A stretch of 64,000 nt of DNA from JBEKIK01 sp050013075 (GTDB taxonomy: Bacteria; Planctomycetota; Planctomycetia; Pirellulales; Thermoguttaceae). Position numbers and translations under genes: made by a program. Of this stretch, positions 53,318 through 62,078 are shown piece after piece. Position 1 is the first letter of the stretch, and the number at the start of each line of letters is the position of its first letter. Under the pieces are notes generated by a model. It made no database searches, was not told the DNA's origin, and was given only the letters and a program-made list of their open reading frames with translations. The DNA lies in the NCBI GenBank assembly GCA_050013075.1, contig JBEKFZ010000004.1, positions 32,853 through 96,852 of the forward strand, in the 5' to 3' direction.

Positions 53318-54718
53318 TCAATCCAATTCCACCGTTTGTTTATATTCCGGCACAGTTACATTCCAGTGCAGGGTTTCGCGGACCAGTTTGGCAAACGAGA
53401 GGGATACGTCTTCTTCGCCGTGGGTAACGAACAATTCTCGTGGCGGAGATTGAAAATAGCTCAGCCATTTCATCAGGCCCGCGCGGTCGGCGTGGCCGGA
53501 AATGCCTTGAATTTGCGCCACTCTTGCCCGAACCAAGCGCGATCGGCCATGGATGCGGACCTCACGGTTGCCGTCCAGGATCTGCCGCCCCAACGTTCCC
53601 CGGGCCTGGTAACCGACGAATAAAATCGTGTCTTCGGGATGCTCGATGTGGTGCACAAGATGATGTTTGATGCGCCCGGCCGTGCACATGCCCGAGGTGG
53701 ACATGACGATAAACGGCCCCTTTACACCGTTAATGGCCATCGATTCCTCCTGCGTGCGGACGACCTTGAGCGTGGGAAATTTTAATATCGATTGGCCGGA
53801 TGCCAGCATTTGCAGGGCTTCCGCGTCGAAACAGTCGCGGTGATCGCGAAAAACCTCGTTCACGTCGGCGGCCATGGGGCTGTCCAGAAACACGGGTATC
53901 TGCGGGATTCGCCCGTCGTGCAACAGCCGGTTGAGATAATAGATCAATTCCTGCGCCCGTTCGATGGCAAAGATGGGAATGATAATGCATCCGCCGGCTG
54001 TGACCGTCTCGCGAACCACGCGCTCCAACTGCGACTCGACGCTGCCGCTGTTTTCATGATCGCGGTTGCCGTACGTCGATTCCATGACGATGTAATCGGC
54101 CTGGGTGAAGGTCTCCGGATCGCGGACGATGGGTTTGTTCATTTGCCCCAAATCACCGGTGAATATCAATCGCCGCGCTTGGCCGCCGGCGCTAACGAAC
54201 AATTCGATCATCGCCGAACCCAGGATGTGGCCGGCGTCGTGGAACACCGCCGACACTCGGTCGTTTATCTTGTACTCCTGGTCGTACGGCGCGGTGTGCA
54301 AAAGCGGCAGCGTGCGCTCGACGTCCTTTAAGGTAAACAGCGGCTTGACCGGGTATTTTCCCCTCCGGCCTTCCTTGCGATGCCGCTTTTGCTTGAAAGC
54401 CGCGTCTTCGGCCTGAATCTCGGCCGCGTCGCGCAACACCAATTCCACCAGATCGGCCGAGGCTGCCGTGGTTATCAGCGGACCGCGAAATCCCTCCCGA
54501 ACCAGCACGGGCGCCAATCCGCAATGGTCCACATGGGCATGTGTAAGCAGGATGGCGTCCAGATTTCGCGGGCGGATCCCCCCGGCGTCCCAATTCCGGT
54601 TCAAAAAATCACGCTCCTGAAACATCCCGCAATCCACCAACAGCCGCACCCCATCCGCCTCGAGGTAATACTGCGAACCGGTTACTTGTCGTGTGGCCCC
54701 TAAAAATTGTATTTTCAC
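53318..54718 (-). CDS. MBL-fold beta-CASP RNA metallohydrolase
   Basis: 466 residues of the CPSF73/Ysh1-like branch. The first metal motif is LLTHAHVDHCGLAP (HxHxDH); then HDAGHILGSAMIEL, FTGDLGQMNKPI, ESTYGNRDHE and IPIFAIERAQEL. The beta-CASP insert follows, with VMSTSGMCTAGRIKHH, then the final ISGHADRAGLMKWL and FVTHGEE. Members are RNA endo- or exonucleases in bacteria and archaea. Zn ligands look complete. It is monocistronic. Confidence 0.92.
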   Translation of the reverse strand: MKIQFLGATRQVTGSQYYLEADGVRLLVDCGMFQERDFLNRNWDAGGIRPRNLDAILLTHAHVDHCGLAPVLVREGFRGPLITTAASADLVELVLRDAAEIQAEDAAFKQKRHRKEGRRGKYPVKPLFTLKDVERTLPLLHTAPYDQEYKINDRVSAVFHDAGHILGSAMIELFVSAGGQARRLIFTGDLGQMNKPIVRDPETFTQADYIVMESTYGNRDHENSGSVESQLERVVRETVTAGGCIIIPIFAIERAQELIYYLNRLLHDGRIPQIPVFLDSPMAADVNEVFRDHRDCFDAEALQMLASGQSILKFPTLKVVRTQEESMAINGVKGPFIVMSTSGMCTAGRIKHHLVHHIEHPEDTILFVGYQARGTLGRQILDGNREVRIHGRSRLVRARVAQIQGISGHADRAGLMKWLSYFQSPPRELFVTHGEEDVSLSFAKLVRETLHWNVTVPEYKQTVELD

Positions 54719-55202
54719 GGCGCATTCCTCATAAACATACTTATCATTCCGAGCAAAGCGAATATCTTATGTGTAATAAAATGTCACTAATCGGCCAAAT
54801 GTCTAAATCGGAGAGATCTTTTTTATCCAAGGCGAACTCGGGCTGACGTAGGCATCGGCATAGGCCTGGATCTCTGTTCTTTTATAATAACCAATCCCTG
54901 TTAGATTAGAAATATTGGCGAAACTAGTCAATTTGCATTTTTGGGATAGATTCGGCGAAAGTCGAGTAATATCAAAGAATTACGACTAAAATGGTTCTTG
55001 TTTTAAGTTTTGGAAATGATCATAATAAGATGTTTGAGGATGTATTAAAAAAGGCTTTTTCCTAAAAAACACCTCTATAGTTTTTTAAAAAAATAACTTG
55101 CATTTCCTTGTCAACTGTGTTTTTTATCATTATCAAAGTATTTAATAACATTCAGAACCATGCTGTTTTACAAAGCCATTTTTTCCATCAAAGGTGATCG
55201 CT
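54719..55202. other. Long intergenic region, possible protein remnant
   Basis: AT-rich and mostly featureless. On the minus strand, from about 54967 down to a TAG at 54805-54803, one frame stays open for about 55 codons and reads protein-like (for example GYYKRTEIQAYADAYVSP and SSPWIKKISPI). It has no start codon and no family I recognise, so it may be a degraded gene end or chance. A candidate promoter for the first DUF1559 gene lies at 55108-55136. Confidence 0.4.
55108..55136 (+). promoter_or_regulatory. Candidate sigma-70-type promoter for the first DUF1559 gene
   Basis: ttgtca (55108-55113), a 17-base spacer, and tatcaa (55131-55136). The -10 match is only fair. It lies about 65 bases before the start codon. 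Confidence 0.3.
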
Positions 55203-56228
55203 ATGTATTTGTACAAACGCAAATGCGCAAGTGAGACACCAAAATCACGCGGGTTTACTCTTGTAGAACTCCTGGTTGTGATCGCAATCATTGGCATCTT
55301 GATTGCTTTATTGCTGCCGGCCATCCAAATGGCGCGCGAGTCGGCCCGGAACATGCAGTGCATCAACCATCTGAAACAAATTGGATTGGCGGCTGTAAGC
55401 TACGAACAAATACAGAAAAATTACCCGACCGGAGGCTGGGGATTCAATTGGGTGGGAGATGCGGACCTGGGTTCCGGGCTCCGTCAGCCGGGTGGATTCT
55501 TTTATAACATTCTTCCCTGGACGGAGTATAAAAGCATCCATGACATGTCAAAAGGCGATCCTCAAAGTGCAGGTACAAGAAGATTTGCGGCATTAATGCT
55601 TGCCCAACCCTTGGGCCTTTTTAACTGTCCCAGCCGTCGCGAGCCGCCGCTTAATAAAGTAAATCCCACTTACGATACCATGCATAATGCCGTAACAGCC
55701 AGTTCATTAGGTCTCTCATGGTATCATGGCGACTATAAAGTCAACGCCGGCGCGACTTTTTGCGCATGGGGCGGCGGTCCCGCCAGTTGGAGCGACGCGC
55801 TGGCCGGCACTGGATTTACTGCAAACGTACAAACCGTTAGCTCCGGGATTTCCTACCAACGCAGTAAAGTCACATTTAAAGATGTTGTCGACGGGACATC
55901 CCATACTTATCTCGCCGGTGAAAAATTCATGAATCCCGATTCATACTACTCGGGGATGGACTTTTCCGACGACCACCCTTACCTAGGCGCGGACGATTGG
56001 GATCTTTGTGGGTGGGGAGATATTCAGCCTATGCGCGATACACGGGGCTTGGGTACGAATATTGCCACCCCTTTTGGAAGCAAGCACCCTTACACCTTCA
56101 ATATGGTGATGTGCGATGGTTCGGTAAGTTCCGTGTCTTATGATATTGCATTTAACAGCAGCGGAGTTCTGGATTTGACCCTTTTTAGAAAAATTTGTTG
56201 CAGGGACGACCGGAAATTTGGCATTTAA
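55203..56228 (+). CDS. DUF1559 pseudopilin-like protein, copy 1
   Basis: About 341 residues from ATG at 55203, preceded by aaagg at normal spacing. It has a type IV pilin-like class III signal, GFTLVELLVVIAIIGILI, cleaved after the Gly by a prepilin peptidase, then a DUF1559 body with a cysteine-bearing MQCINHLKQIGLAAVSYEQI and the C-terminal H-x9-DG motif HPYTFNMVMCDGSV. The hydrophobic helix would anchor it in the inner membrane or a pseudopilus. DUF1559 paralogues are highly expanded in planctomycetes, where their role is unclear. Copies 2 and 3 follow on the same strand. Confidence 0.93.
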   Translation: MYLYKRKCASETPKSRGFTLVELLVVIAIIGILIALLLPAIQMARESARNMQCINHLKQIGLAAVSYEQIQKNYPTGGWGFNWVGDADLGSGLRQPGGFFYNILPWTEYKSIHDMSKGDPQSAGTRRFAALMLAQPLGLFNCPSRREPPLNKVNPTYDTMHNAVTASSLGLSWYHGDYKVNAGATFCAWGGGPASWSDALAGTGFTANVQTVSSGISYQRSKVTFKDVVDGTSHTYLAGEKFMNPDSYYSGMDFSDDHPYLGADDWDLCGWGDIQPMRDTRGLGTNIATPFGSKHPYTFNMVMCDGSVSSVSYDIAFNSSGVLDLTLFRKICCRDDRKFGI

Positions 56229-56298
56229 TTTCCACAATAATTAGATATGAAGTCACTTTTTCCTGATATTACTTTTATTTTTTGAAAGACTAACCGCC

Positions 56299-57396
56299 AT
56301 GCATTCACCACGGATAAGAAGAAAGAAACCTGCGTATGCGTTGCAAATCCAGCCTGGTTTTACGCTTGTCGAACTCCTGGTTGTTATCGCCATTATCGGT
56401 ATTTTGATCGCTTTATTGCTGCCGGCCATCCAGGCCGCGCGGGAAGCGGCGCGGCGGTCTCAGTGCTCCAACAACCTCAAGCAAATGGGCATGGCGGCCC
56501 AGAATCATGTCTCCATCAATAATAATCGGCTGCCCACCGGTGGTTGGTCGTGTGCTTGGATCGGCAATCCCGACTGGGGCACCGGCCGTCATCAACCCGG
56601 TGGTTGGATATTTAATCTATTGCCTTATATGGAACAGAGGCAAACATACTTGATGCAAGCGCATCTGACGGGCACCGCTCGGATAAACGCCGCAGTAGCA
56701 ATGATTCGAACTTGTATTCCCTATATGAACTGTCCGACTCGCCGAACCCCGCAATTGATGCCGCTCGACACAACATCAGCTTTAACACACTTCTTCATAA
56801 ACGATACTGATCATACCCCGGACGATCCATCTCAATTCATCGGCGCGCGGAGCGACTATGCGGCCAACGGCGGCACCGATCCTTGGGATCCTAATTCAGG
56901 TAGTAATGACAGAGGTGAGGCTTACATCTTGGGTTCTTTAGGACCGAGTACCACGGCGGCAGTCATGGCAAGACCCACATTTGGATGGACGGCCGATTAT
57001 AACAACGTCACGGGCGTCATATTTTGCGGAAGTATGATCAGGTTGAATGATATTAGCGGCGGCTCCAGCCACACGATTATGGTCGGTGAAAAATACATTA
57101 ATCGGGATGCCTATTTATCAGGCACAGACAGCGGGGACAACGAGTGCATGTATATCGGCGACAACCCGGATATCACACGCTGGACAGGAACGGAATCCGC
57201 GACTCAGCCGCCCCTGTGCGACCGCAGGGGTGTAACAAACTACGATTTTTTCGGCAGCGCGCACCCATCGTCGATAAATTGCGCCATGTGCGATGGCGCG
57301 GTTCATTCTATCAGATATGAAGTCGATGGCGTGGTTTTCAGCCGATTGGGCGCTCGCAAAAGCAGTAAACTAGGAGTCGACGGCAGCATCTATTGA
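56299..57396 (+). CDS. DUF1559 pseudopilin-like protein, copy 2
   Basis: 365 residues. The leader is MHSPRIRRKKPAYALQIQP, then GFTLVELLVVIAIIGILI and an AREAARRSQCSNNLKQMG helix. DUF1559 motifs include NRLPTGGWSCAWIGNPDWG, YMNCPTRRTP and the C-terminal HPSSINCAMCDGAV. It lies 70 bases after copy 1. About half the residues outside the leader differ from copies 1 and 3, so the duplication is old. Confidence 0.93.
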   Translation: MHSPRIRRKKPAYALQIQPGFTLVELLVVIAIIGILIALLLPAIQAAREAARRSQCSNNLKQMGMAAQNHVSINNNRLPTGGWSCAWIGNPDWGTGRHQPGGWIFNLLPYMEQRQTYLMQAHLTGTARINAAVAMIRTCIPYMNCPTRRTPQLMPLDTTSALTHFFINDTDHTPDDPSQFIGARSDYAANGGTDPWDPNSGSNDRGEAYILGSLGPSTTAAVMARPTFGWTADYNNVTGVIFCGSMIRLNDISGGSSHTIMVGEKYINRDAYLSGTDSGDNECMYIGDNPDITRWTGTESATQPPLCDRRGVTNYDFFGSAHPSSINCAMCDGAVHSIRYEVDGVVFSRLGARKSSKLGVDGSIY

Positions 57397-57452
57397 GCAA
57401 TTAACCCCCAACAGATTACGCCTCCGCATTATCACGCCCCCTATTATCGCTG

Positions 57453-57612
57453 GACTTTTGCAAATTGGTCCCCTCGCCTTTTGGGAGAGGGGCAGGGGGT
57501 GAGGGCTTGGGAAAAGCAAACAGGCAAAGCAAGCCGTTTTTCAGCCAACTGCCGTCAACCTAGCCCTCTCCCGGAGGGAGCGGGGACCTCGATTCTGAAA
57601 TTCGCAAAAGTC
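57453..57612. repeat. MITE-like palindromic repeat between DUF1559 genes
   Basis: The ends gacttttgcaaattggtccc and, reverse-complemented, gacttttgcgaatttcagaa bracket a 160-base element. The inner ends are ggtcccctcgcc and gagcggggacc, with the widespread ccctctcccggaggga word inside. It lies in the 471-base gap before copy 3. Confidence 0.65.
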
Positions 57613-57867
57613 AACTTATAATATTTTTTCCATCCTTCTTAAGGGAATCTATCCCGATTCGATTTTTCAGGTTTTTTGATTTTACTGAATGACGATTGCC
57701 AAAACGGCAAAAACCTGCAATAATAAGACTAAGTAGATCGAATTATATAAAGTGCGGAACAGCGCTAAAATTTACTTCTGTTGTCTTGGACAGCGGTTTT
57801 TTTCACTCATACATATTTATTTTGGGGTGCGGTGTTATTAAAGCCGCGCTCTCAAGGAGTAAGGTCC

Positions 57868-58959
57868 ATGCATTTATTTAAACACTTTTTAGCATGGGGA
57901 ATGTCCCGATTTTCGCAAAGAAAAAAAAGGACTAGCCCCTTTGGCCGGCGCGGGTTTACCCTGGTCGAACTCTTGGTGGTCATCGCCATTATCGGCATTT
58001 TGATCGCCTTGTTGCTTCCCGCGGTCCAAGCCGCCCGCGAGGCGGCCCGCCGCATGCAATGCCGCAATAATCTGAAGCAAATCGGAATGGCTTGCATAAC
58101 TCACTACGACCGCCAGAAATACTATCCGTCGGGCGGCTGGAGTTGGAACTGGGTCGGCGATCCCAATTGCGGTTATGACAGCCGTCAGCCCGGCGGCTGG
58201 ATCTATAACATTCTCCCCGGCCTGGAACAATTAGGTCTGCACGATGCGGGCAAAGGCCAACCCTCGGGGAGCGCGGGTCAGATGCACGCCGCAATGCAAC
58301 AGATTCAAACACCCTTAACGGATATGACTTGTCCATCAGGACACACGGTAACACTTTTTACCGCCACTGCATGGACTTACGTTAACGCTACCCAACCGTC
58401 CCAGCCCTGGTTAGTTGCCCGCACCGATTATGCCGGCTGCTGCGGCTCGGGCAATAGTGCTAATCTAGCTGAAACAACTGACGGTGGTCCCAGCTCAAAT
58501 CCACCGCCCAGTAGTTATTCATGGTACGCTGTTAATGATCCTTCTCAGGCAAGATATATGAATGGCATTATTTATCAACGTTCCATGATCAAGCAAAAAG
58601 ACGTTACCCGCGGCACGGCACATACCATCCTCGTCGGAGAAAGATACTATGATCCGAACGCTATAAATACTGGAGCTGGTACTGCCGATAATGAATGTAT
58701 GTACGTCGGCCAGGATAATGATGTTACCCGAATTACATCCCAAGTGCCGGTACGCTGTCAAAAAGGCCTTGGTTCTCTTATATGGTTTGGCAGCGTCCAT
58801 GCCTCCGCCTGTCATTTCCTCGCTGCCGACGGCGCGGTTCATGTCGTTTCCTATGACGTGGATGCGAACGCCTTTATGTGCGCCGGCGCCCGTAAAATTA
58901 CTCCTTCATACCCCGCTCTTACTCCGCTAACGAGTGTACAACCCTGGAGCGATCAATAG
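57868..58959 (+). CDS. DUF1559 pseudopilin-like protein, copy 3
   Basis: About 363 residues from ATG at 57868, which follows a strong aaggagtaagg; the frame is open 87 bases further upstream without support. The 28-residue basic leader ends RRGFTLVELLVVIAIIG. The body has MQCRNNLKQIGMACITHYD and YYPSGGWSWNWVGDPNCGYD, with the C-terminal HASACHFLAADGAV matching H-x9-DG. It ends in a good terminator. Confidence 0.93.
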   Translation: MHLFKHFLAWGMSRFSQRKKRTSPFGRRGFTLVELLVVIAIIGILIALLLPAVQAAREAARRMQCRNNLKQIGMACITHYDRQKYYPSGGWSWNWVGDPNCGYDSRQPGGWIYNILPGLEQLGLHDAGKGQPSGSAGQMHAAMQQIQTPLTDMTCPSGHTVTLFTATAWTYVNATQPSQPWLVARTDYAGCCGSGNSANLAETTDGGPSSNPPPSSYSWYAVNDPSQARYMNGIIYQRSMIKQKDVTRGTAHTILVGERYYDPNAINTGAGTADNECMYVGQDNDVTRITSQVPVRCQKGLGSLIWFGSVHASACHFLAADGAVHVVSYDVDANAFMCAGARKITPSYPALTPLTSVQPWSDQ

Positions 58960-58991
58960 AAATAAATTCTATTTAAAATAATAAAATTCCC

Positions 58992-59031
58992 CTAGCCGGC
59001 AGGCCGCACCCGCCGGCTAGTTTTGTTTTTT
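58992..59031 (+). terminator. Rho-independent terminator after DUF1559 copy 3
   Basis: Stem ctagccggc (58992-59000) with gccggctag (59012-59020), loop of 11 bases, followed by ttttgttttttaa. Confidence 0.8.
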
Positions 59032-59100
59032 AAGCTTTCAGCGGTCAGCAATCAGTTTTTAGTACGAATTTTTCTTCCTACAGTCTAAAGTCCATAGCCC

Positions 59101-60435
59101 ATGTTTTACGCCGACTTGCACGTACATTCAAAATACTCCTTGGCCACCAGTCGCCAGTGCGATCTGGAGCATCTGGCATTGTGGGCTGGCCGGAAAGGCC
59201 TCGCGGTTTTGGGCACCGGCGATTTCACGCATCCCGCATGGTTCGAGGAAATTCGCAAAAAACTCGTCCCGGCCGAGCCGGGCTTGTATCGGCTGCGGAG
59301 GGGCATAGAAAAACAAGTTCGTGAATTAACGCCTTCATCCTTCATCCTTCACACTTCATCCTTCTCATCGCCTCGCTTCATGCTCCAGGTGGAGATATCC
59401 ACGGTCTACAAAAAAGGCGGCCGGACGCGCAAGGTGCATCACGTGGTTTACGTGCCCGATTTCGCCCGTGCACGCCGCTTGATCCGCGGCCTGGAAGGGT
59501 TTGGCTCGCTTGGCTCCGACGGACGCCCGACGCTGGGCATCGACTCCCGCGACCTGCTGGAAATCGTGCTCGGTTCGGGCGAAGACTGTTATCTTATTCC
59601 CGCGCACATCTGGACGCCCTGGTTCGGGGTTTTAGGCTCCAAGTCGGGTTTCGATTCGATCGAGGAGTGTTACGGCGATTTGACCGAACGGGTTTTCGCC
59701 GTGGAAACGGGCCTGTCGGCCGACCCGGCCACGAATTGGCTCCTTTCAAGCCTTGACCGCTATCGGTCGGTATCCAATTCCGATGCCCATTCCCCGGCAA
59801 AGCTGGGCCGCGAAGCAACCGTTTTCAATACGAATATGGATTATTTCAGCATGTTTCGCGGGATTAAGACCGGCAAAGGCTTTTTGGGCACCGTGGAGTT
59901 TTTTCCGGAAGAGGGCCGATATCATCACGACGGCCATCGCAAGTGCGGCGTGTGTCTTACGCCCGACGAGTCCCGCAAATACAAAGGAAAATGCCCGGTC
60001 TGCGGCAAACCGCTTACACTCGGCGTGATGCACCGCGTCGGCCAGTTGGCCGATCGCTCTGAGATCGTAGGGTGTGTGAAACACACCGATAATGATGATT
60101 CGGGTGCGTTTCACGCACCCTACAAGGCCGCGACACCCGGGCCGCATATCGCGCCGTTTCGCAGTTTGATTCCATTGGAAGAGATCTTATCCGAGATACA
60201 CCGAGTCGGTCCGCAAAGCAAATTCGTCAGACGAAACTACGACAATTTGCTCGCCGAAGTTGGTCCGGAACTTTTTATTCTGGAAGCGGCGCCGATCAAT
60301 GAAATTTCGCGAAAAGGCTCGTCGCTTTTAGCCGAAGCCATTTCGCGAATGCGCGCGGGCCGGGTAATTCGCCGCCCGGGTTTCGACGGCCAGTACGGCA
60401 CGATCCGCCTCTTTACCGACGAGGAACTGAAATAG
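59101..60435 (+). CDS. PHP-domain DNA endonuclease, EndoQ-like
   Basis: 444 residues. The PHP metal site begins YADLHVHSKYSLATS and continues GTGDFTHPAWFEEI, VEISTVYKKGG and SVSNSDAHSPAKLG. A zinc-binding module, CGVCLTPDESRKYKGKCPVC, follows. EndoQ-family enzymes cut DNA 5' of deaminated or abasic bases; activity here is inferred from the family. Two parts interrupt the conserved chain: TPSSFILHTSSFSS after residue about 78, and EIVGCVKHTDNDDSGAFHAP near residue 322. Both are in-frame translations of dispersed repeats (59332-59365 and 60067-60123). The second insert is exactly 57 bases. The enzyme may still fold, as both fall in loops. Confidence 0.85.
   Translation: MFYADLHVHSKYSLATSRQCDLEHLALWAGRKGLAVLGTGDFTHPAWFEEIRKKLVPAEPGLYRLRRGIEKQVRELTPSSFILHTSSFSSPRFMLQVEISTVYKKGGRTRKVHHVVYVPDFARARRLIRGLEGFGSLGSDGRPTLGIDSRDLLEIVLGSGEDCYLIPAHIWTPWFGVLGSKSGFDSIEECYGDLTERVFAVETGLSADPATNWLLSSLDRYRSVSNSDAHSPAKLGREATVFNTNMDYFSMFRGIKTGKGFLGTVEFFPEEGRYHHDGHRKCGVCLTPDESRKYKGKCPVCGKPLTLGVMHRVGQLADRSEIVGCVKHTDNDDSGAFHAPYKAATPGPHIAPFRSLIPLEEILSEIHRVGPQSKFVRRNYDNLLAEVGPELFILEAAPINEISRKGSSLLAEAISRMRAGRVIRRPGFDGQYGTIRLFTDEELK
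59332..59365. repeat. Tandem ccttcat repeat inside the EndoQ-like gene
   Basis: Four to five ccttcat / ccttcaca units, the complement of the ggatgaa tract at 7019-7045. It is read in frame and interrupts the PHP domain between strands. Confidence 0.75.
60067..60123. repeat. 57-base palindromic repeat inside the EndoQ-like gene
   Basis: Opens gtagggtgtgtgaaacacac and closes ggtgcgtttcacgcacccta, then c: a well-known dispersed double-hairpin word. Its length is a multiple of three and it has no stop in this frame. Confidence 0.8.
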
Positions 60436-60489
60436 ACATTCCGCATTCATTCCTCATCCTCCACCAACAACTTCCGGCCTGTAGCCTGT

Positions 60490-61809
60490 TCACTCTTGTT
60501 TAATCCGTGGAACTATGAGGTGAATGATCAGCAGCGCCACTAGATAGGCCGACGAGGCGATAATAAACAAGGAGAAATAATTATTATTGGTCCATTTTAG
60601 TATATAGCCGACCAATTTGGCGAAGCCCATCCCGCCCACGGCCCCTGCCATGCCGCCGATCCCCACAACCGAACTGACGGTGTGTCGCGGCATTGTATCG
60701 GAGACGAAGGTGTACAGATTCGCGGAAAATCCCTGATGGGCCGCGGCGGCCAGGCCGATTAAGATCACGGCCGTCCACATATTGTCAACCTGTGAAGCGG
60801 CAAACACCGGCACCACGCATAATGCACAAACTAAAAGCGCCGTTTTCCTGCTAAAGTTGATGCTAAAGCCGCGTTTGATCATGGTCGACGAGATCCATCC
60901 GCCGCCTATGCTGCCGATAGTCGCCATAACATAGATAATTACTATAGGCGGCCCAAGTTGGGTGATATTCAAGCCGTGGCGATCCTGTAAAAAACCCGGA
61001 ACCCAAAAAAGGTAGAACCACCAGATGGGGCTGGTCATGAACATGCCTATTGTAAACGCCCAGGTCGAACGATAATTCAACAAATCCAACCAGGGGATTT
61101 TTACAGGCGGCGCAATGGGATCGCTGCGGATGAAGGCCAGTTCCCCGGCTGAGACGCGGGGGTGGCGATCCGGGCTTTGGTACATAAAATACCACAATAT
61201 CAGCCAGCATAGATCGAAGGCGCCGGTTGTGAAAAACGAGAAAGGCCAGCCAAAAAGCACGGTGACCCAGGGCACTATCATGGGAGTCAGAAGCGCGCCG
61301 ACGTTGCTTCCCGAATTAAACAGCCCGGTGGCCAAGGCCCGTTCCTTTTTGGGGAACCATTCGCTCACGCCCTTGATCGAGCCCGGAAAGTTTCCGCCTT
61401 CGGCCAGCCCCAGCGCGAACCGCGCGATACAGAATCCCAACACAGTAGCGGGAACCGGTCCGATGAGATATAAATCCAGCGTGCCATACCCCTTAAGCAA
61501 TCCCATAAATCCGTGAGCTATGGACGCTAAACTCCATAATATCACGGCAAGGCCCAGTCCATGACGCACGCCTATGCGATCGATCAGTCGCCCCATTACA
61601 AGATAGGATATTGCATAGGCCATCTGAAAACAAAAAACAATATTGCTGTAGTCGGTTTCACTCCAATGCAGGTCTTCCTTAAGGGTATTTTTTAGGACGC
61701 TTATCACGCCCCGGTCCATGTAGTTGACGGTCGTCACCAAGAACAACAGAAAACAAACCATCCAGCGATAGTTAGTGGTTCTTTCCGGGATTGGGCTGGA
61801 CTGGTCCAT
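60490..61809 (-). CDS. MFS transporter, anion:cation symporter family (hexuronate/glucarate type)
   Basis: About 439 residues from ATG at 61809, which follows taaaggaacactt; an ATG 21 bases earlier has no ribosome binding site. It has twelve hydrophobic helices and family motifs NYMDRGVISVLKNTLKEDL, MGRLIDRIGVRHGLGL, and RFALGLAEGGNFPGSIKGVS with WFPKKERALATGLFNSGSN. The Asn-Tyr-Met-Asp-Arg motif in helix 1 is typical of hexuronate and glucarate permeases such as ExuT. It lies divergent from uxaE, which fits uptake of galacturonate or glucuronate. A pair of palindromic operators lies just upstream. Confidence 0.88.
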   Translation of the reverse strand: MDQSSPIPERTTNYRWMVCFLLFLVTTVNYMDRGVISVLKNTLKEDLHWSETDYSNIVFCFQMAYAISYLVMGRLIDRIGVRHGLGLAVILWSLASIAHGFMGLLKGYGTLDLYLIGPVPATVLGFCIARFALGLAEGGNFPGSIKGVSEWFPKKERALATGLFNSGSNVGALLTPMIVPWVTVLFGWPFSFFTTGAFDLCWLILWYFMYQSPDRHPRVSAGELAFIRSDPIAPPVKIPWLDLLNYRSTWAFTIGMFMTSPIWWFYLFWVPGFLQDRHGLNITQLGPPIVIIYVMATIGSIGGGWISSTMIKRGFSINFSRKTALLVCALCVVPVFAASQVDNMWTAVILIGLAAAAHQGFSANLYTFVSDTMPRHTVSSVVGIGGMAGAVGGMGFAKLVGYILKWTNNNYFSLFIIASSAYLVALLIIHLIVPRIKQE

Positions 61810-61831
61810 AAGTGTTCCTTTAATAAGCATT

Positions 61832-61852
61832 AGACGACTTTCAAAGTTGTCT
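61832..61852. promoter_or_regulatory. Palindromic operator 1 upstream of the hexuronate transporter
   Basis: agacgacttt c aaagttgtct, 10-base arms with one mismatch. It lies 22 bases before the transporter ATG. Its centre is 28-29 bases from a second palindrome of the same core. Confidence 0.5.
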
Positions 61853-61863
61853 TAAGGTAAGGC

Positions 61864-61877
61864 GACTTTTTAAAGTC
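61864..61877. promoter_or_regulatory. Palindromic operator 2 upstream of the hexuronate transporter
   Basis: gacttt tt aaagtc, perfect 6-base arms, same GACTTT/AAAGTC core as operator 1. The spacing is near three helical turns, as expected for cooperative binding of a dimeric regulator. Regulator gene not seen. Confidence 0.5.
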
Positions 61878-62078
61878 TTGTTATTATGGGATGGTGAAAC
61901 CGTTCGAGAAAACCAAAAAATACCCGATTCACATGATTTTGTCCAGTATTACTCCCTTGAAAGATGGTTTTTATGCCTGTAAAATGCGAAATTATCGGGG
62001 ATAAAGGCACGGTGGCCTGGCGCCTACGGCCTCTAATCGGATTACTGAAAACTGATAACTTAAAACTGGTTACTATTT

